A stretch of 64,000 nucleotides of DNA from Hymenobacter terricola (GCF_017921975.2 NZ_JAGEMO020000004.1:62001-126000), one strand, 5' to 3'; positions 33,759-42,991 are shown, numbered from the stretch's first letter. Numbers and translations: made by a program. Notes: generated by a model not told the origin, from the sequence alone.

Positions 33759-33863
33759 GAAGAATGAGGAGTGAAGACTGAGGGATGAGCATTGGCAACG
33801 GCCACTTGCTCAGCTCTCGTTCTCCATTCCTCATTCTTCATTCCTCATTCTTCATTAAACAAG
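33759..33863. repeat. aatgagga inverted and direct repeats
   Basis: gaagaatgagga (33759-33770) is complementary to tcctcattcttc (33828-33839), and cctcattcttcatt is then repeated directly. The cluster ends within a few bases of the next gene's start at 33864. Confidence 0.6.
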
Positions 33864-34424
33864 ATGCCTTACGAATTGCAAGAGTTGGCCGCCATCAGCG
33901 GCATGCCTGGTCTTTACCGCCTGGTGCGCGCCGCGCGCCACGGCGTGCTGGTGGAAAGCCTCGACGAGAAAGCCACGCGTACCCTGGCTCCGGCCCGCAA
34001 CAAAGTGTCGCTGCTGTCGGAAATCTCCATCTACACCCAGGACCCCGACGAGACCGTGCCGCTGACGGAAGTGTTTGACCGCATTTATCAGCAGCACGGC
34101 ACCACGGTGCCCGTAACGGCCAAGTCGAGCGAAGGGGAGCTGACCGACTTTATGGCCAGCGTGATTCCGGACTATGACCGCGACCGGGTGTACCTCTCCG
34201 ATATTAAGAAAGTAGCCAACTGGTTCGGCATCGTGAGCAAGTACCGCCCCTACCTGGAAGCCGGTGCTGCCCCTGCCAACGAATCAGCCGCCGACGAGCC
34301 CACGGCCGACGAGCCGCTGAGCACCGGTGGCGTGATTGCCGCGGCCGACGAAGCCCCGGCAGCCGAAGGCAACCCCGAGGCCACCAAGGCCCCTGCCAAG
34401 AAAAGCGGCAAGAAGGCCGAGTAG
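33864..34424 (+). CDS. DUF5606 domain protein
   Basis: A 186-residue cytoplasmic protein. The ATG at 33864 opens MPYELQELAAISGMPGLYRL, the conserved beginning of DUF5606. The core domain runs to about residue 125 (ISIYTQDPDETVPLTEVFDRI, DRDRVYLSDIKKVANWF). The C-terminal 60 residues are a low-complexity Ala/Glu/Pro tail ending in a basic KKSGKKAE. The domain is restricted mainly to Bacteroidota. Its function is unknown. Confidence 0.8.
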   Translation: MPYELQELAAISGMPGLYRLVRAARHGVLVESLDEKATRTLAPARNKVSLLSEISIYTQDPDETVPLTEVFDRIYQQHGTTVPVTAKSSEGELTDFMASVIPDYDRDRVYLSDIKKVANWFGIVSKYRPYLEAGAAPANESAADEPTADEPLSTGGVIAAADEAPAAEGNPEATKAPAKKSGKKAE

Positions 34425-34441
34425 CACTCCCTAAAACCCAC

Positions 34442-34480
34442 AAAAAAAGGCCGCTCCTGATGCAGGAATGGCCTTTTTTT
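34442..34480. terminator. Hairpin terminator between convergent genes
   Basis: The stem aaaaaaaggcc / ggccttttttt encloses a second small stem (tcctg/cagga). It can end transcription from both the DUF5606 gene and fbp. Confidence 0.85.
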
Positions 34481-34492
34481 TGTGGGCTATGT

Positions 34493-35551
34493 TTATTTGG
34501 TAACGGCAGCTTTTGGTGCCGCCTCCATCTCTTCGGGTTGCTCATTGGGCTGCTTCTCTTTTACCAAGCAGGCTTCGGCTTGCTCCACTAATTCTTTGCT
34601 GCCGATGAAAACGGGGCAGCGCTCGTGTGGCAGCTTGGGCTCGATTTCCATGGTGCGCTGGAGGCCGTTGCTGCTTTTGCCGCCGGCTTGCTCCACGATG
34701 AAGGCGAGCGGGTTGCACTCGTACATGAGGCGCAGCTTGCCCGAGGGGTTTTTGGCCGTGGCGGGGTAAATGTAGATGCCGCCCTTGAGCAGGTTGCGGT
34801 GGAAATCGGCCACCAGCGAACCAATGTAGCGGGCCGAAAAATTATTGTCCTTGCACTGCTGCACGAAGGCGGCCACGCCGGGCGAAAAGGAGTCGGAGCT
34901 GCCTTCGTTGATGGAGTAGATATTGCCGGTTTTGGGCGTCTGGATGTCGGGGTGCGAGAGGAAGAATTCGCCCAGCGAATGCTCGTAGGTAAAGCCGTTC
35001 ACGCCGTTGCCGGTCGTGTACACCAGCATGGTGCTGGAGCCGTAGATGACGTAGCCGGCGGCTACCTGGTGGGTACCGGGCTGCAGGCAATCGGCTTCCG
35101 TGCCCTCGCGGCCGGTGGGCGACACGCGGCGGTAGATGCTGAAAATGGTGCCGATGCTCACGTTCACGTCAATGTTGCTCGACCCATCCAGGGGGTCGAT
35201 GGCTACCACGTACTTGCCCTGGTTGTTGCCGGTCTGAATCATTTCATCGTCCTCCTCGGAAATGATGGTGCAGACTTCGCCACCGTTGCGCAGGGCCCGG
35301 ATGAAGCGGATGTTGGCGATGACATCGAGCTTCTGCTGGTCTTCGCCCTGCACGTTTTGGCTGCCGTAGGCCCCGGCGATGTCGATGAGGCCGGAGCGGT
35401 TGATTTCGCGATTTACGATTTTGGCGGCCAGCGCGATATCACGCAGCAGCTGCGACAATTCTCCCGTGGCGTAGGGAAAATCTTCCTGCTTGCGCATGAT
35501 GAAGCGGTCGAGGGTGGTGCCGACGGGCAGGGCCAGTTTGTTGTGGTCCAT
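34493..35551 (-). CDS. fbp: Class I fructose-1,6-bisphosphatase
   Basis: A 352-residue gluconeogenic phosphatase that hydrolyses fructose-1,6-bisphosphate. Metal and substrate motifs are in order: [27 protein letters not shown], then [37 protein letters not shown] and the C-terminal [10 protein letters not shown]. The start [18 protein letters not shown] is typical. The last 25 residues are a short charged extension. Confidence 0.95.
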   Translation of the reverse strand: MDHNKLALPVGTTLDRFIMRKQEDFPYATGELSQLLRDIALAAKIVNREINRSGLIDIAGAYGSQNVQGEDQQKLDVIANIRFIRALRNGGEVCTIISEEDDEMIQTGNNQGKYVVAIDPLDGSSNIDVNVSIGTIFSIYRRVSPTGREGTEADCLQPGTHQVAAGYVIYGSSTMLVYTTGNGVNGFTYEHSLGEFFLSHPDIQTPKTGNIYSINEGSSDSFSPGVAAFVQQCKDNNFSARYIGSLVADFHRNLLKGGIYIYPATAKNPSGKLRLMYECNPLAFIVEQAGGKSSNGLQRTMEIEPKLPHERCPVFIGSKELVEQAEACLVKEKQPNEQPEEMEAAPKAAVTK

Positions 35552-35582
35552 AATGGAAGGTTGAGTGGGGAACAGCGGGCGA

Positions 35583-35590
35583 CAAATTTA
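35583..35590 (-). promoter_or_regulatory. Possible -7 element of the fbp promoter
   Basis: The minus strand reads TAAATTTG (TANNTTTG) 32 bases upstream of the fbp ATG. Confidence 0.4.
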
Positions 35591-35780
35591 CCTGCAATTC
35601 ATCCAAAAAACTAGGGGTGCGGGCCGGCAAATTGCGTTGTCGGCCATTGAAACGCTGACGGTCGAGCCTGCCTGGAGCAGTGGAAGGGCCTGGGGAGGCC
35701 GCCGAGTACCCGAAAGTCGTATCTCACTGCCCAGAATCCTTATCGCACGCCCCAGAAGTGGCCTTTCCGGCGGGGCTGCC

Positions 35781-35788
35781 TACTTTTG
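35781..35788 (+). promoter_or_regulatory. Possible -7 element just ahead of aspartokinase
   Basis: TACTTTTG (TANNTTTG) ends only 5 bases before the aspartokinase ATG at 35794. If used, the mRNA would be leaderless or nearly so. Confidence 0.35.
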
Positions 35789-35793
35789 GGGCC

Positions 35794-37059
35794 ATGAGTG
35801 AATTGACAGGACTCCAGGTTTACAAATTCGGTGGCGCATCGGTGAAGGATGCGGCGGCTATTCTTAATCTTCGGCGCATCGTGCGGGAATATGGCAGCAA
35901 TGCCTCCTTACTGATTGTGGTGTCGGCGATGGGCAAGACGACCAATGCGCTGGAGGAGATTTTTCAGTTGGCTTACGCAGGCCAGGATTATGCGAGGCCC
36001 TTGGCCGGGTTGGAAATGTTTCACCGCGAAGTTGCGGCTGAACTACTGGACCCGAGCGAGGTTGAAATGGCACTGAATGAGTATTTGGGGGACCTTCGTC
36101 AGTCATTGGCGGAATTAATTCCGGGCAACTTCGACCAGCAATATGACCAAATAGTGAGCTACGGCGAACTGTTGTCTTCGCGCATCGTCGCGGCTGCCAT
36201 CGATGGCAACTGGCAAGACTGCCGCGAACTCATCCAAACCGACACTACCTGGCGCGAAGGCAAGGTTGATTGGGTGGGCACCGAAGCGGCCATCTGGAAC
36301 ATGCTGCGGCACAAAGGAGGCCCGCCCATGCACCAAGTGCCCGTTGTGACGCAAGGCTTTATCGGCCGGGCGCCCGATGGATTGACCACTACCCTCGGCC
36401 GTGAAGGCTCGGATTACACGGCCGCCATTTTCGCCTACTGCCTGCGGGCCGAGTCGGTAACCATCTGGAAGGACGTGGCGGGCCTGCTGAATGCCGACCC
36501 CAAAATCTTCCCGGACACGGTGCGCTACCCCGAAATCAGCTACCGCGAAACCATTGAGATGGCCTACTACGGGGCCTCCGTTATTCACCCAAAAACGCTA
36601 AAGCCGCTGGCTGAGCGCAACATTCCGCTGCGGGTGAAGTCGTTTCTGGACCCCGAGGCGGAAGGCACGCTCATTCACGACTGCCGGCACGCGGCGCTGG
36701 CCCCGGCCATTATCCGCAAAACCGACCAGTGCCTGCTCTCCTTCGCCAGCAAGGACTTTGCGTTCATCTCGGAAGAAAACCTGGAGGTGATTTTCGGGGC
36801 CCTGGCCCAGGCCAAGCTCAAGATTAACGTGATGCAGAATTCGGCCATCAGCTTTTCGGTGTGCACCGATTTTTCGGAGCGCCGCATCAGCCAGCTGCTG
36901 GATTTGCTGCGCGAGCAATTCACGCTGCACTACAACACCGGGCTCACGCTGTTCACCATCAAGAACTACGACGCGGCCAGCGTGGCGCGCCTCACGGCGG
37001 GGCGCGAGCTGCTGCTGGAGCAGCGCACGCGGGGCACGTTTCAGTTTGTGTGCAAGTAG
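35794..37059 (+). CDS. Aspartate kinase
   Basis: A 421-residue monofunctional aspartokinase, the first step of lysine, threonine and methionine synthesis. The N-terminal kinase domain opens LQVYKFGGASVKDA (KFGGxSV), and TTTLGREGSDYTAAI is the substrate loop. Two ACT domains (about 310-421) suggest feedback control, including the NVMQNSAISFSVC segment. The ATG at 35794 starts right before the kinase fold. Its TAG stop (37057-37059) begins a degenerate copy of the tagcgcggac palindrome. Confidence 0.94.
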   Translation: MSELTGLQVYKFGGASVKDAAAILNLRRIVREYGSNASLLIVVSAMGKTTNALEEIFQLAYAGQDYARPLAGLEMFHREVAAELLDPSEVEMALNEYLGDLRQSLAELIPGNFDQQYDQIVSYGELLSSRIVAAAIDGNWQDCRELIQTDTTWREGKVDWVGTEAAIWNMLRHKGGPPMHQVPVVTQGFIGRAPDGLTTTLGREGSDYTAAIFAYCLRAESVTIWKDVAGLLNADPKIFPDTVRYPEISYRETIEMAYYGASVIHPKTLKPLAERNIPLRVKSFLDPEAEGTLIHDCRHAALAPAIIRKTDQCLLSFASKDFAFISEENLEVIFGALAQAKLKINVMQNSAISFSVCTDFSERRISQLLDLLREQFTLHYNTGLTLFTIKNYDAASVARLTAGRELLLEQRTRGTFQFVCK

Positions 37060-37120
37060 CGCGGGCTTTTAACCCGCGTGTCGCACGGTTCATTCACTCG
37101 CGGACTACAAGTCCGCGCTA
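37057..37120. repeat. Second copy of the tagcgcggac palindrome
   Basis: The right arm 37097-37120 (24 bp) is identical to the right arm at 17619-17642. The left arm 37057-37080 is a mutated version (tagcgcgggctttta...). The first TAG is the aspartokinase stop codon. The element lies 10 bases before the enoyl-CoA hydratase start. Confidence 0.85.
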
Positions 37121-37130
37121 CATTTTTCTT

Positions 37131-37904
37131 ATGGAATTCCTCCTCGTAACGCCCCAGTCCCGGCCCGGTGTGGCCCTCATCCAGCTCAACCGGCCCAAGG
37201 AACTGAATGCCCTGAACGGGCAATTGGTGGGGGAAATCCGCGACGCGCTGCAAGCCCTGGACGCCGACGAGGCCGTGCGCGTGGTGATACTTACGGGCAA
37301 TGAGCGGGCGTTTGCAGCCGGGGCCGACATCAAGGAAATGGCCGGCAAGACGGCGGTAGACATGTTTCTGGACGACCGGGCCGGCACGCTGGAGCAAATC
37401 CGCCGGTTCCGCAAGCCGCTGATTGGGGCCGTATCGGGCTTCGTGCTGGGCGGCGGCTGCGAGCTGGCCATGACCTGCGACATGCTGATTGCGTCCGAAA
37501 CGGCGCAGTTTGGGCAGCCCGAAATCCGGCTGGGCATCATCCCCGGCGGCGGCGGCACCCAGCGCCTCACCCGCGCCGTGGGCAAGGCCCGGGCCATGGA
37601 AATGGTGCTCACCGGCGAGTTCATTTCGGCCCGGGAGGCCCACCGCGTGGGCCTGGTAACCCGCGTGGTGCCCGTGGGCCAGTACCTGGAAGAGGCCTAT
37701 CGGCTGGCGGCCCGCATCGCGGCTATGAGCCCGGTGGCCGCCCGCCTGGCCAAGGAGGCCGTGAACCGGGCATTTGAAACGCCGTTGGAAGAAGGCCTGC
37801 AGTTCGAGCGCAAAAACTTTTACCTCGCCTTCGCTTCCGAAGACCAGAAGGAAGGCATGGCCGCGTTTGTGGAAAAGCGCAAGCCGGCGTTCAAAGGCCG
37901 GTAA
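37131..37904 (+). CDS. Enoyl-CoA hydratase/isomerase (crotonase family)
   Basis: A 257-residue hydratase of beta-oxidation. The oxyanion-hole segments are ERAFAAGADIKEMA and AVSGFVLGGGCELAMTCD, and the catalytic region is FGQPEIRLGIIPGGGGTQRL with both Glu residues of true hydratases. The C-terminus has the usual VEKRKPAFKGR. The ATG at 37131 follows a palindromic repeat. It could act with the acyl-CoA synthetase at 17640, but no other beta-oxidation gene is nearby. Confidence 0.92.
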   Translation: MEFLLVTPQSRPGVALIQLNRPKELNALNGQLVGEIRDALQALDADEAVRVVILTGNERAFAAGADIKEMAGKTAVDMFLDDRAGTLEQIRRFRKPLIGAVSGFVLGGGCELAMTCDMLIASETAQFGQPEIRLGIIPGGGGTQRLTRAVGKARAMEMVLTGEFISAREAHRVGLVTRVVPVGQYLEEAYRLAARIAAMSPVAARLAKEAVNRAFETPLEEGLQFERKNFYLAFASEDQKEGMAAFVEKRKPAFKGR

Positions 37905-37920
37905 GCTGACGATTTAAAAC

Positions 37921-38011
37921 AGGCCGTCATGCGAAGCATCACGCTCGCTTCGTTGCAACGGCTGATTACTACCCCGAGCGAGATGCTTCACTGCGCTCTG
38001 CATGACGGCCT
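37921..38011. repeat. Dispersed palindrome (ggccgtcatgc tips)
   Basis: The tips aggccgtcatgc (37921-37932) and gcatgacggcct (38000-38011) are perfect complements. Inside, gaagcatcacgctcg and cgagcgagatgcttc form a second stem. It fills the gap between the enoyl-CoA hydratase and peroxiredoxin genes. Confidence 0.85.
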
Positions 38012-38054
38012 ACTGACTCATAACTCCTAATTCATACCTCCTAATTCCCTCCCA

Positions 38055-38639
38055 ATGGCAGTTCTCGTGGGCAAGCGCGCCCCTTCCTTTAAAGCTACCG
38101 CCGTTATTGATGGCACCTTCGAAGAAGATTTTTCACTGGACCGCTACCTGGGCAAAAAGCACGTTCTGTTCTACTTCTACCCCGCCGATTTCAGCAAGGT
38201 GTGCCCGACCGAAATACTGGCTTTCCAAGACCGACTGGAAGAATTTGAGCGCCGGGGCGTGGCGGTGATTGGCTGCTCTACCGACTCGCAATATGCCCAC
38301 CTGGCCTGGCAGCTTCAGCCCCGCGACAAGGGCGGCATTGCCGGCGTGAAATACCCGCTGGTGGCCGATGCCACGAAAACCATTGCGGCCAATTACGACG
38401 TGCTGGGCGGTCATTACGACTATAATGAGCAGGGCGAAATGACCTACGTGGGCTCGCCCCTGGCCTATCGGGGCCTGTTTCTTATCGACAAAGACGGCAT
38501 CGTGCGCCACCAGCTGGTGAACGACCGCCCCCTGGGCCGCAGCCTCAACGAAGCCATTCGCATGATTGACGCGTTGCAGTTCTTCGAGAAAAACGGCGAA
38601 GCCTGCCCCGTCGATTGGGAAGCCGACACGCAATTATAA
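38055..38639 (+). CDS. 2-Cys peroxiredoxin (AhpC/TSA family)
   Basis: A 194-residue thiol peroxidase that removes hydrogen peroxide and organic peroxides. The peroxidatic Cys50 lies in FYPADFSKVCPTEI; the usual DFTFVCPTE is changed to DFSKVCPTE. The resolving Cys184 is in GEACPVDW, as in typical dimeric 2-Cys enzymes. An insertion (GGHYDYNEQGEMTYVGSPL, about 117-135) is slightly unusual. The reductase partner is not in the window. Confidence 0.93.
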   Translation: MAVLVGKRAPSFKATAVIDGTFEEDFSLDRYLGKKHVLFYFYPADFSKVCPTEILAFQDRLEEFERRGVAVIGCSTDSQYAHLAWQLQPRDKGGIAGVKYPLVADATKTIAANYDVLGGHYDYNEQGEMTYVGSPLAYRGLFLIDKDGIVRHQLVNDRPLGRSLNEAIRMIDALQFFEKNGEACPVDWEADTQL

Positions 38640-38674
38640 CGGGAGCCAGCGTCGGGGAATGGGCCTGCTTGGCG

Positions 38675-38682
38675 TAATTTTG
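38675..38682 (+). promoter_or_regulatory. Possible -7 element just ahead of waaA
   Basis: TAATTTTG (TANNTTTG) ends 4 bases before the TTG start of waaA at 38687, another candidate for a leaderless or very short-leader transcript. Confidence 0.35.
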
Positions 38683-38686
38683 GGCC

Positions 38687-39937
38687 TTGCTGTTCTTCTA
38701 CGACATTGCTTTGGGCCTGTATGGCCTGCTGTTGCGCCTGTTGGCGCCGTTTGTGCCCAAGGCGGCGGCCTGGGTGGCGGGCCGCCGGGGGCTGCTGGCC
38801 CACATTCGTCAAACGATTGGGGCTGATTCGGCCCCGCGGGTGTGGTTTCATTGCGCTTCGCTAGGCGAGTTTGAGCAGGGCCGGCCGCTGCTGGAAGCGT
38901 ACCGCCAGGCCCACCCCGGCACCAAGCTGGTGCTCACGTTCTTCTCGCCGTCGGGCTATGAAATCCGCAAAAAATGGCCGGGGGCAGACTATATTTTCTA
39001 CCTGCCGCTCGATACCCGCCGCAATGCCCGTGCTTTCCTCGACGTGGTGCAGCCCCGGCTGGTGGTGTTTGTGAAGTACGAATTCTGGTACCACTTTCTG
39101 AACGAAGCCCACCGGCGCGGGATTCCGGCCATCGTGGTATCGGCCATTTTCCGCGCCGACCAGGTTTTCTTTCAGCCCTGGGGCGGCTTTTTCCGTCGAA
39201 TTCTCACGCACTTCGCTCACATTTTCACCCAGAATGAAGCATCGGCCGAATTGCTGCGCGGCATTGGCCTGACGCAGGTGAGCGTGGCCGGCGACACCCG
39301 GTTCGATACCGTGGTGGCAACGGCGGCGGCCGCACCGAAAGCATTGCCCGTGGTCGATGCCTTCGTGGCCGATGGCGCGCCGGTGCTGGTGGTGGGCAGC
39401 AGCTGGCCCGAAGATTTGCCGGCCCTGACACCGTTGCTGCGGCGTTATCAAAATAAAGTACGTGTCCTCGTGGCGCCGCACGAAATCAGCGAAACCAACC
39501 TGCGCTTGGTAGAAGAGGCGCTGCCGGGCCAGGTAGTGCGCTACTCGCAGGCCGATGCGGCTACCGTGGCCCAGGCCCGCGTGCTGTTGTTTGATAACAT
39601 GGGCTTGCTGAGCCAGCTTTACCGGTTTGGTCATTACGCCTACATCGGGGGGGCATTTGGCAAGGGCCTTCACAACACGCTGGAAGCGGCGGCGTTCGGC
39701 CTGCCCCTGTTCTTTGGGCCGACGTATGCCAAGTTCCAGGAAGCAGTGGAGCTGGTGGAGCTGAAATGTGCCTTCCCGGTGCACAACGCGGCGGAACTGG
39801 AAGCTGCGTTCACGTATTTGTGGCACAACGAAGACGCCCGCCTGCGCTTGCAGGACGCCATGCTCGACTACGTGCACGGCCAGGCCGGCGCCACCCGCAT
39901 CATCATGGCCGCGTTGCCCGGCCTCACCCGCTCATGA
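38687..39937 (+). CDS. waaA: 3-deoxy-D-manno-octulosonic acid transferase (Kdo transferase)
   Basis: A 416-residue membrane-anchored glycosyltransferase that adds Kdo to the lipid A precursor. The N-terminal hydrophobic anchor (IALGLYGLLLRLLAPFVP) and WFHCASLGEFEQGRPLLEAY with the acceptor-site Glu fit WaaA, as do VKYEFWYHFL, VVGSSWPEDLP and YIGGAFGKGLHNTLEAAAFG. The start is a TTG at 38687, chosen because it places the anchor at the usual position. The stop overlaps the rsgA start as ATGA. Confidence 0.9.
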   Translation: MLFFYDIALGLYGLLLRLLAPFVPKAAAWVAGRRGLLAHIRQTIGADSAPRVWFHCASLGEFEQGRPLLEAYRQAHPGTKLVLTFFSPSGYEIRKKWPGADYIFYLPLDTRRNARAFLDVVQPRLVVFVKYEFWYHFLNEAHRRGIPAIVVSAIFRADQVFFQPWGGFFRRILTHFAHIFTQNEASAELLRGIGLTQVSVAGDTRFDTVVATAAAAPKALPVVDAFVADGAPVLVVGSSWPEDLPALTPLLRRYQNKVRVLVAPHEISETNLRLVEEALPGQVVRYSQADAATVAQARVLLFDNMGLLSQLYRFGHYAYIGGAFGKGLHNTLEAAAFGLPLFFGPTYAKFQEAVELVELKCAFPVHNAAELEAAFTYLWHNEDARLRLQDAMLDYVHGQAGATRIIMAALPGLTRS

Positions 39938-40902
39938 CCCCGGATACCTCCTTGCAAATTGCTCCTAACCTGCTGCTGCACGGCACGGTGATTAAATCCA
40001 CCGGCTCGTGGTACATCGTGCGCGGTGCCGAAACCGGGCAGCTTTACCGGTGCCGGCTGCGGGGCAAATTCAAGATAAAAGGCCTGAAAGCCAGCAACCC
40101 GCTGGCCGTGGGCGACCACGTCGAATTCACGGTGGAGGCGCAGGGCGAAGGCGCGGCCGTTATTTCCGCCATCGTGCCGCGCCGCAACTACATCGTGCGC
40201 AAGTCGGTGCACAAAACCGGCCACGTGCACATCGTAGCGGCCAACCTGGACCAGGCAATGCTGGTGGTCACGCTGGTGTCGCCGGCCACGTCGTTCGGGT
40301 TCATCGACCGGTTTTTGGTCACGGCCGAGGCCTACCACATTCCCGTTACGCTGCTCTTCAACAAAACCGATTTGTATGACGCCGACGGGTTTGAGTACCA
40401 GGCCGAAATCGCCGGCATGTACGCCAGCCTGGGCTACCCGAGCCGCACCTGCGCCGCTACCACTGGCGAAGGAGTAGCCGAAATCGACCAATTGCTCGAC
40501 GGCAAAGTGAGCCTGCTAGCCGGCCATTCCGGCGTGGGCAAAAGCACGCTCATCAACGCTCTGGTGCCCGACCTCGACCTGAAAACGGCCGAAATCAGCC
40601 AGTTTTCGGACAAAGGCGTGCACACCACCACTTTCGCTGAGATGCTGGAAGTGCGCCCCGGCACGTTCATCATCGACACGCCCGGCATCAAAGAGCTGGG
40701 TCTGGTAGACATGCCGCCTGCCGAGTTGGCCGGCTACTTCCCCGAAATGCGCGCTCTGCTCAACCAGTGCCGCTACCACAACTGCCAGCACACCCACGAG
40801 CCCGGCTGCGCCGTGCGCGAGGCCGTGGACCAGGGCCGCATCGCCCTCCCCCGCTACGACAGCTACCTGAGCATGCTGGCCGGCGAGGACAACCGGCATT
40901 AG
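39934..40902 (+). CDS. rsgA: Small ribosomal subunit biogenesis GTPase RsgA
   Basis: A 322-residue circularly permuted GTPase that acts late in 30S assembly. An OB-fold N-terminus (GTVIKSTGSWYIV) is followed by G4 (LFNKTDLYD), G1 (GHSGVGKSTLINAL), G2 (KGVHTTTF) and G3 (IDTPGIKEL). The C-terminal zinc-binding knuckle is CRYHNCQHTHEPGCAV. The ATG overlaps the waaA stop by four bases, so the two are co-translated. Confidence 0.95.
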   Translation: MTPDTSLQIAPNLLLHGTVIKSTGSWYIVRGAETGQLYRCRLRGKFKIKGLKASNPLAVGDHVEFTVEAQGEGAAVISAIVPRRNYIVRKSVHKTGHVHIVAANLDQAMLVVTLVSPATSFGFIDRFLVTAEAYHIPVTLLFNKTDLYDADGFEYQAEIAGMYASLGYPSRTCAATTGEGVAEIDQLLDGKVSLLAGHSGVGKSTLINALVPDLDLKTAEISQFSDKGVHTTTFAEMLEVRPGTFIIDTPGIKELGLVDMPPAELAGYFPEMRALLNQCRYHNCQHTHEPGCAVREAVDQGRIALPRYDSYLSMLAGEDNRH

Positions 40903-40921
40903 TCCGCGCTTGAACAACAAA

Positions 40922-40955
40922 AAAAGCGGCAACTCCTTCCGGAATTGCCGCTTTT
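40922..40955. terminator. Hairpin terminator between convergent rsgA and fasciclin genes
   Basis: The stem aaaagcggcaa / ttgccgctttt, extended through ctcc/gga, has A and T runs on both sides. Confidence 0.82.
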
Positions 40956-40973
40956 CGTATCATTTGGCTCGAA

Positions 40974-41609
40974 TTACTTGGCCATTGGCAGCACCACCGT
41001 GTCAATGACATGAGTTACACCGTTGCTGGAAATAACGTCGGCGATTTGCACGGTGGCAGGAGCGTCTTTGCCGTTGCCCACCATCACCTTGCCGTCTTTC
41101 ACCGTGATGTGCAGCTTTTCGCCGTTCACGGTAGTCAGTTCCTGGCCATCCTTCAAATCAGCAGCCACGAGGCGGCCGGGAATGACGTGGTAGGTGAGCA
41201 CACCGGCCAGTTTGGCTTTGCTGGCGGGGTCCATCAGGCCGGCCACGGCGCCTTTCGGGAGTTTGTCGAAGGCGGCGTTAGTGGGCGCGAATACAGTGTA
41301 AGGGCCGGGGCCGCTCAGGGTTTCCACCAGGCCGGCCTGTTTCACGGCGGCTACCAGAGTACTCACGCTTTTGGCACCTGAGGCATTCTGCACGATGTTT
41401 TTGTCGGCCGTCATGGCCACGCCGTCCACCATCACGCCGTTGGGCTTGGCCATCCGGGCCGAGTCACCGGCCATGGCCGCCACCGAATCGGCGGGGTTGA
41501 CGGTGCTGGTGGGCGAGGTTTCGGTAGTGGCGGGTTTGTCGTTGCCACAGCTTGCCAGCAAGAGCGAGGTAGCCAAGGCAGCAAGCAAAGGAGTGAAATG
41601 CTTTTTCAT
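40974..41609 (-). CDS. Fasciclin domain lipoprotein
   Basis: A 211-residue lipoprotein. The ATG at 41609 gives a signal peptide with lipobox LLLASC (Cys near 20). A Thr/Ser/Pro linker leads into one FAS1 domain: LVAAVKQAGLVETLSGPGPYTVFAPTNAAF, LTYHVIPGRLVAADLKDGQ and the closing NGVTHVIDTVVLP. FAS1 domains mediate adhesion; the ligand is unknown. Confidence 0.9.
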   Translation of the reverse strand: MKKHFTPLLAALATSLLLASCGNDKPATTETSPTSTVNPADSVAAMAGDSARMAKPNGVMVDGVAMTADKNIVQNASGAKSVSTLVAAVKQAGLVETLSGPGPYTVFAPTNAAFDKLPKGAVAGLMDPASKAKLAGVLTYHVIPGRLVAADLKDGQELTTVNGEKLHITVKDGKVMVGNGKDAPATVQIADVISSNGVTHVIDTVVLPMAK

Positions 41610-41689
41610 GAAAGGGGTACTGTGAAAAAAGGTTGGAAGGGTATAAGCCAATAGGGCAGTCGAGCTTACGAAGAAACAACACCGGACGG

Positions 41690-41722
41690 TTGTTTCTTAC
41701 CTCTTTCAAATTCTTACCTTCG
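41690..41722 (+). promoter_or_regulatory. Possible promoter for the cyclophilin gene
   Basis: TTG at 41690-41692 and TACCTTCG at 41715-41722 (one mismatch to TANNTTTG) are separated by 22 bases, about 60 bases upstream of the ATG. Confidence 0.3.
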
Positions 41723-41781
41723 CCCCCCGGAAGCGCCGCCGCTATCCGCGAAATCTGTTTAATCCGCTAAATCCGCGATAC

Positions 41782-42243
41782 ATGAAAACCGCAGAAATCC
41801 ACACCAAGAAAGGTGTAATGAAAGTCGAGTTCTACGAGCAAGACGCCCCGAAAACCGTCAAAAACTTCACCGACCTGGCCCAGAAAGGCTTCTACGACGG
41901 CCTGAAATTTCACCGCGTCCTCCCGAATTTCGTCATCCAGGGCGGCTGCCCCAACACCCGTGAAGGCGCGAAAGGCATGGCCGGCACCGGCGGCCCCGGC
42001 TACAAAATCGACTGTGAAACCAGCGGTGCCCACCAGTACCACGAGCGCGGCGTGCTGAGCATGGCCCACGCCGGCAAAAACACGGGCGGCTCGCAGTTTT
42101 TCATCGTGCACTCGCGCGACAACACCTCCCACCTCGACCGCGTGCACACCGTATTCGGCAAAGTAGTAGAAGGCCTGGACGTTATCGACCAGATTCAGCC
42201 CAACGACGAAATCGAGAAAATTGTCGTGAGCGAAGAGGCCTAA
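41782..42243 (+). CDS. Peptidyl-prolyl cis-trans isomerase, cyclophilin type
   Basis: A 153-residue single-domain cytoplasmic cyclophilin that catalyses proline isomerisation in protein folding. It has the complete active-site set: [15 protein letters not shown] (Arg, Phe), GSQFFIVHS (Gln, Phe) and [14 protein letters not shown] (His). There is no signal peptide. The length equals the minimal bacterial PpiB type. It is followed by a long palindromic repeat. Confidence 0.94.
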   Translation: MKTAEIHTKKGVMKVEFYEQDAPKTVKNFTDLAQKGFYDGLKFHRVLPNFVIQGGCPNTREGAKGMAGTGGPGYKIDCETSGAHQYHERGVLSMAHAGKNTGGSQFFIVHSRDNTSHLDRVHTVFGKVVEGLDVIDQIQPNDEIEKIVVSEEA

Positions 42244-42264
42244 GCCTCACACCCTGAAAATAGT

Positions 42265-42362
42265 AGAACGTCATGCTGAGCTTGTCGAAGCATCTCTGCC
42301 GCGCAACTAATTCATTTTAGTATTGCAGCAGAGATGCTTCGACAAGCTCAGCATGACGTTCT
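42265..42362. repeat. Dispersed palindrome, perfect 35-bp arms (aacgtcatgc family)
   Basis: The arms 42265-42299 and 42328-42362 are perfect complements (tips agaacgtcatgctgagc), with cttgtcgaagcatctctgc on the inner side and a 28-base loop. A T-run follows the right arm, so it may also end transcription of the cyclophilin gene. Confidence 0.92.
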
Positions 42363-42397
42363 TTTTTGTCTTGCCCGTCTATACTTCGTGCCCGCCC

Positions 42398-42979
42398 CTA
42401 CTTCTTTCCTTCCGGCGTCGGGTGCTCAATTTCCTGCACTAACTCCCCGTACCACCTCTCGCCGTACTTGCGAATCAGCGGCTCCTTGAGAAACTGGTAC
42501 ACCCTCACGCCCAGCGTGCCGCCAAACTCGCAGGCAGGGTTGCAAATGCCCCAGCGGTCGTAGTTCAGCGCATCGAACCCTTCGTACTTCGTGATGCGAA
42601 TGGGGTACAGGTGGCAGCTGATGGGCTTTTTGAACGTGGTAGCCCCGGCCAGATAGGCCTGCTCGATGCCGCATTTCAGGATGCCGCGCTCATCATAGAG
42701 CGCGTAGGCGCACTCCTTATCGTCAATGGTTGTTGTGCTGAAGTCCCCCTCCCAGTCCTTGATGTAAAGGCCCTGGGCCTCAATGGCGGCGCGGCCGGCA
42801 TCCGTAAGAAAGGGCTTGATATTGGCGTATTCCTGCTCCAGAATCTTCAATTCAGGCTCTTCGAGGGGCGCACCGAGGTCGCCTTCCACGCAGCAGGCGC
42901 CTTTGCAGGCTTCGAGGTTGCAGACAAAAAAATGGTCGGCGATGTCGTCGGAGATGACCGTTTCCTGGATAATAATCAT
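42398..42979 (-). CDS. DUF3109 family Cys-rich protein
   Basis: A 193-residue soluble protein. The ATG at 42979 ([13 protein letters not shown]) was chosen because it begins the conserved domain. Cys clusters typical of the YkgJ-like/DUF3109 group are visible: [52 protein letters not shown] and [10 protein letters not shown], so a metal or Fe-S centre is likely. The function is unknown. It is divergent from pcrA with about 100 bases between. Confidence 0.86.
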   Translation of the reverse strand: MIIIQETVISDDIADHFFVCNLEACKGACCVEGDLGAPLEEPELKILEQEYANIKPFLTDAGRAAIEAQGLYIKDWEGDFSTTTIDDKECAYALYDERGILKCGIEQAYLAGATTFKKPISCHLYPIRITKYEGFDALNYDRWGICNPACEFGGTLGVRVYQFLKEPLIRKYGERWYGELVQEIEHPTPEGKK

Positions 42980-42983
42980 TGTA

Positions 42984-42991
42984 CAAAGGTA
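42984..42991 (-). promoter_or_regulatory. Possible -7 element for the DUF3109 gene
   Basis: The minus strand reads TACCTTTG, only 5 bases from the ATG at 42979. A second TACCTTTG (43042-43049, plus strand) faces pcrA. Confidence 0.35.
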
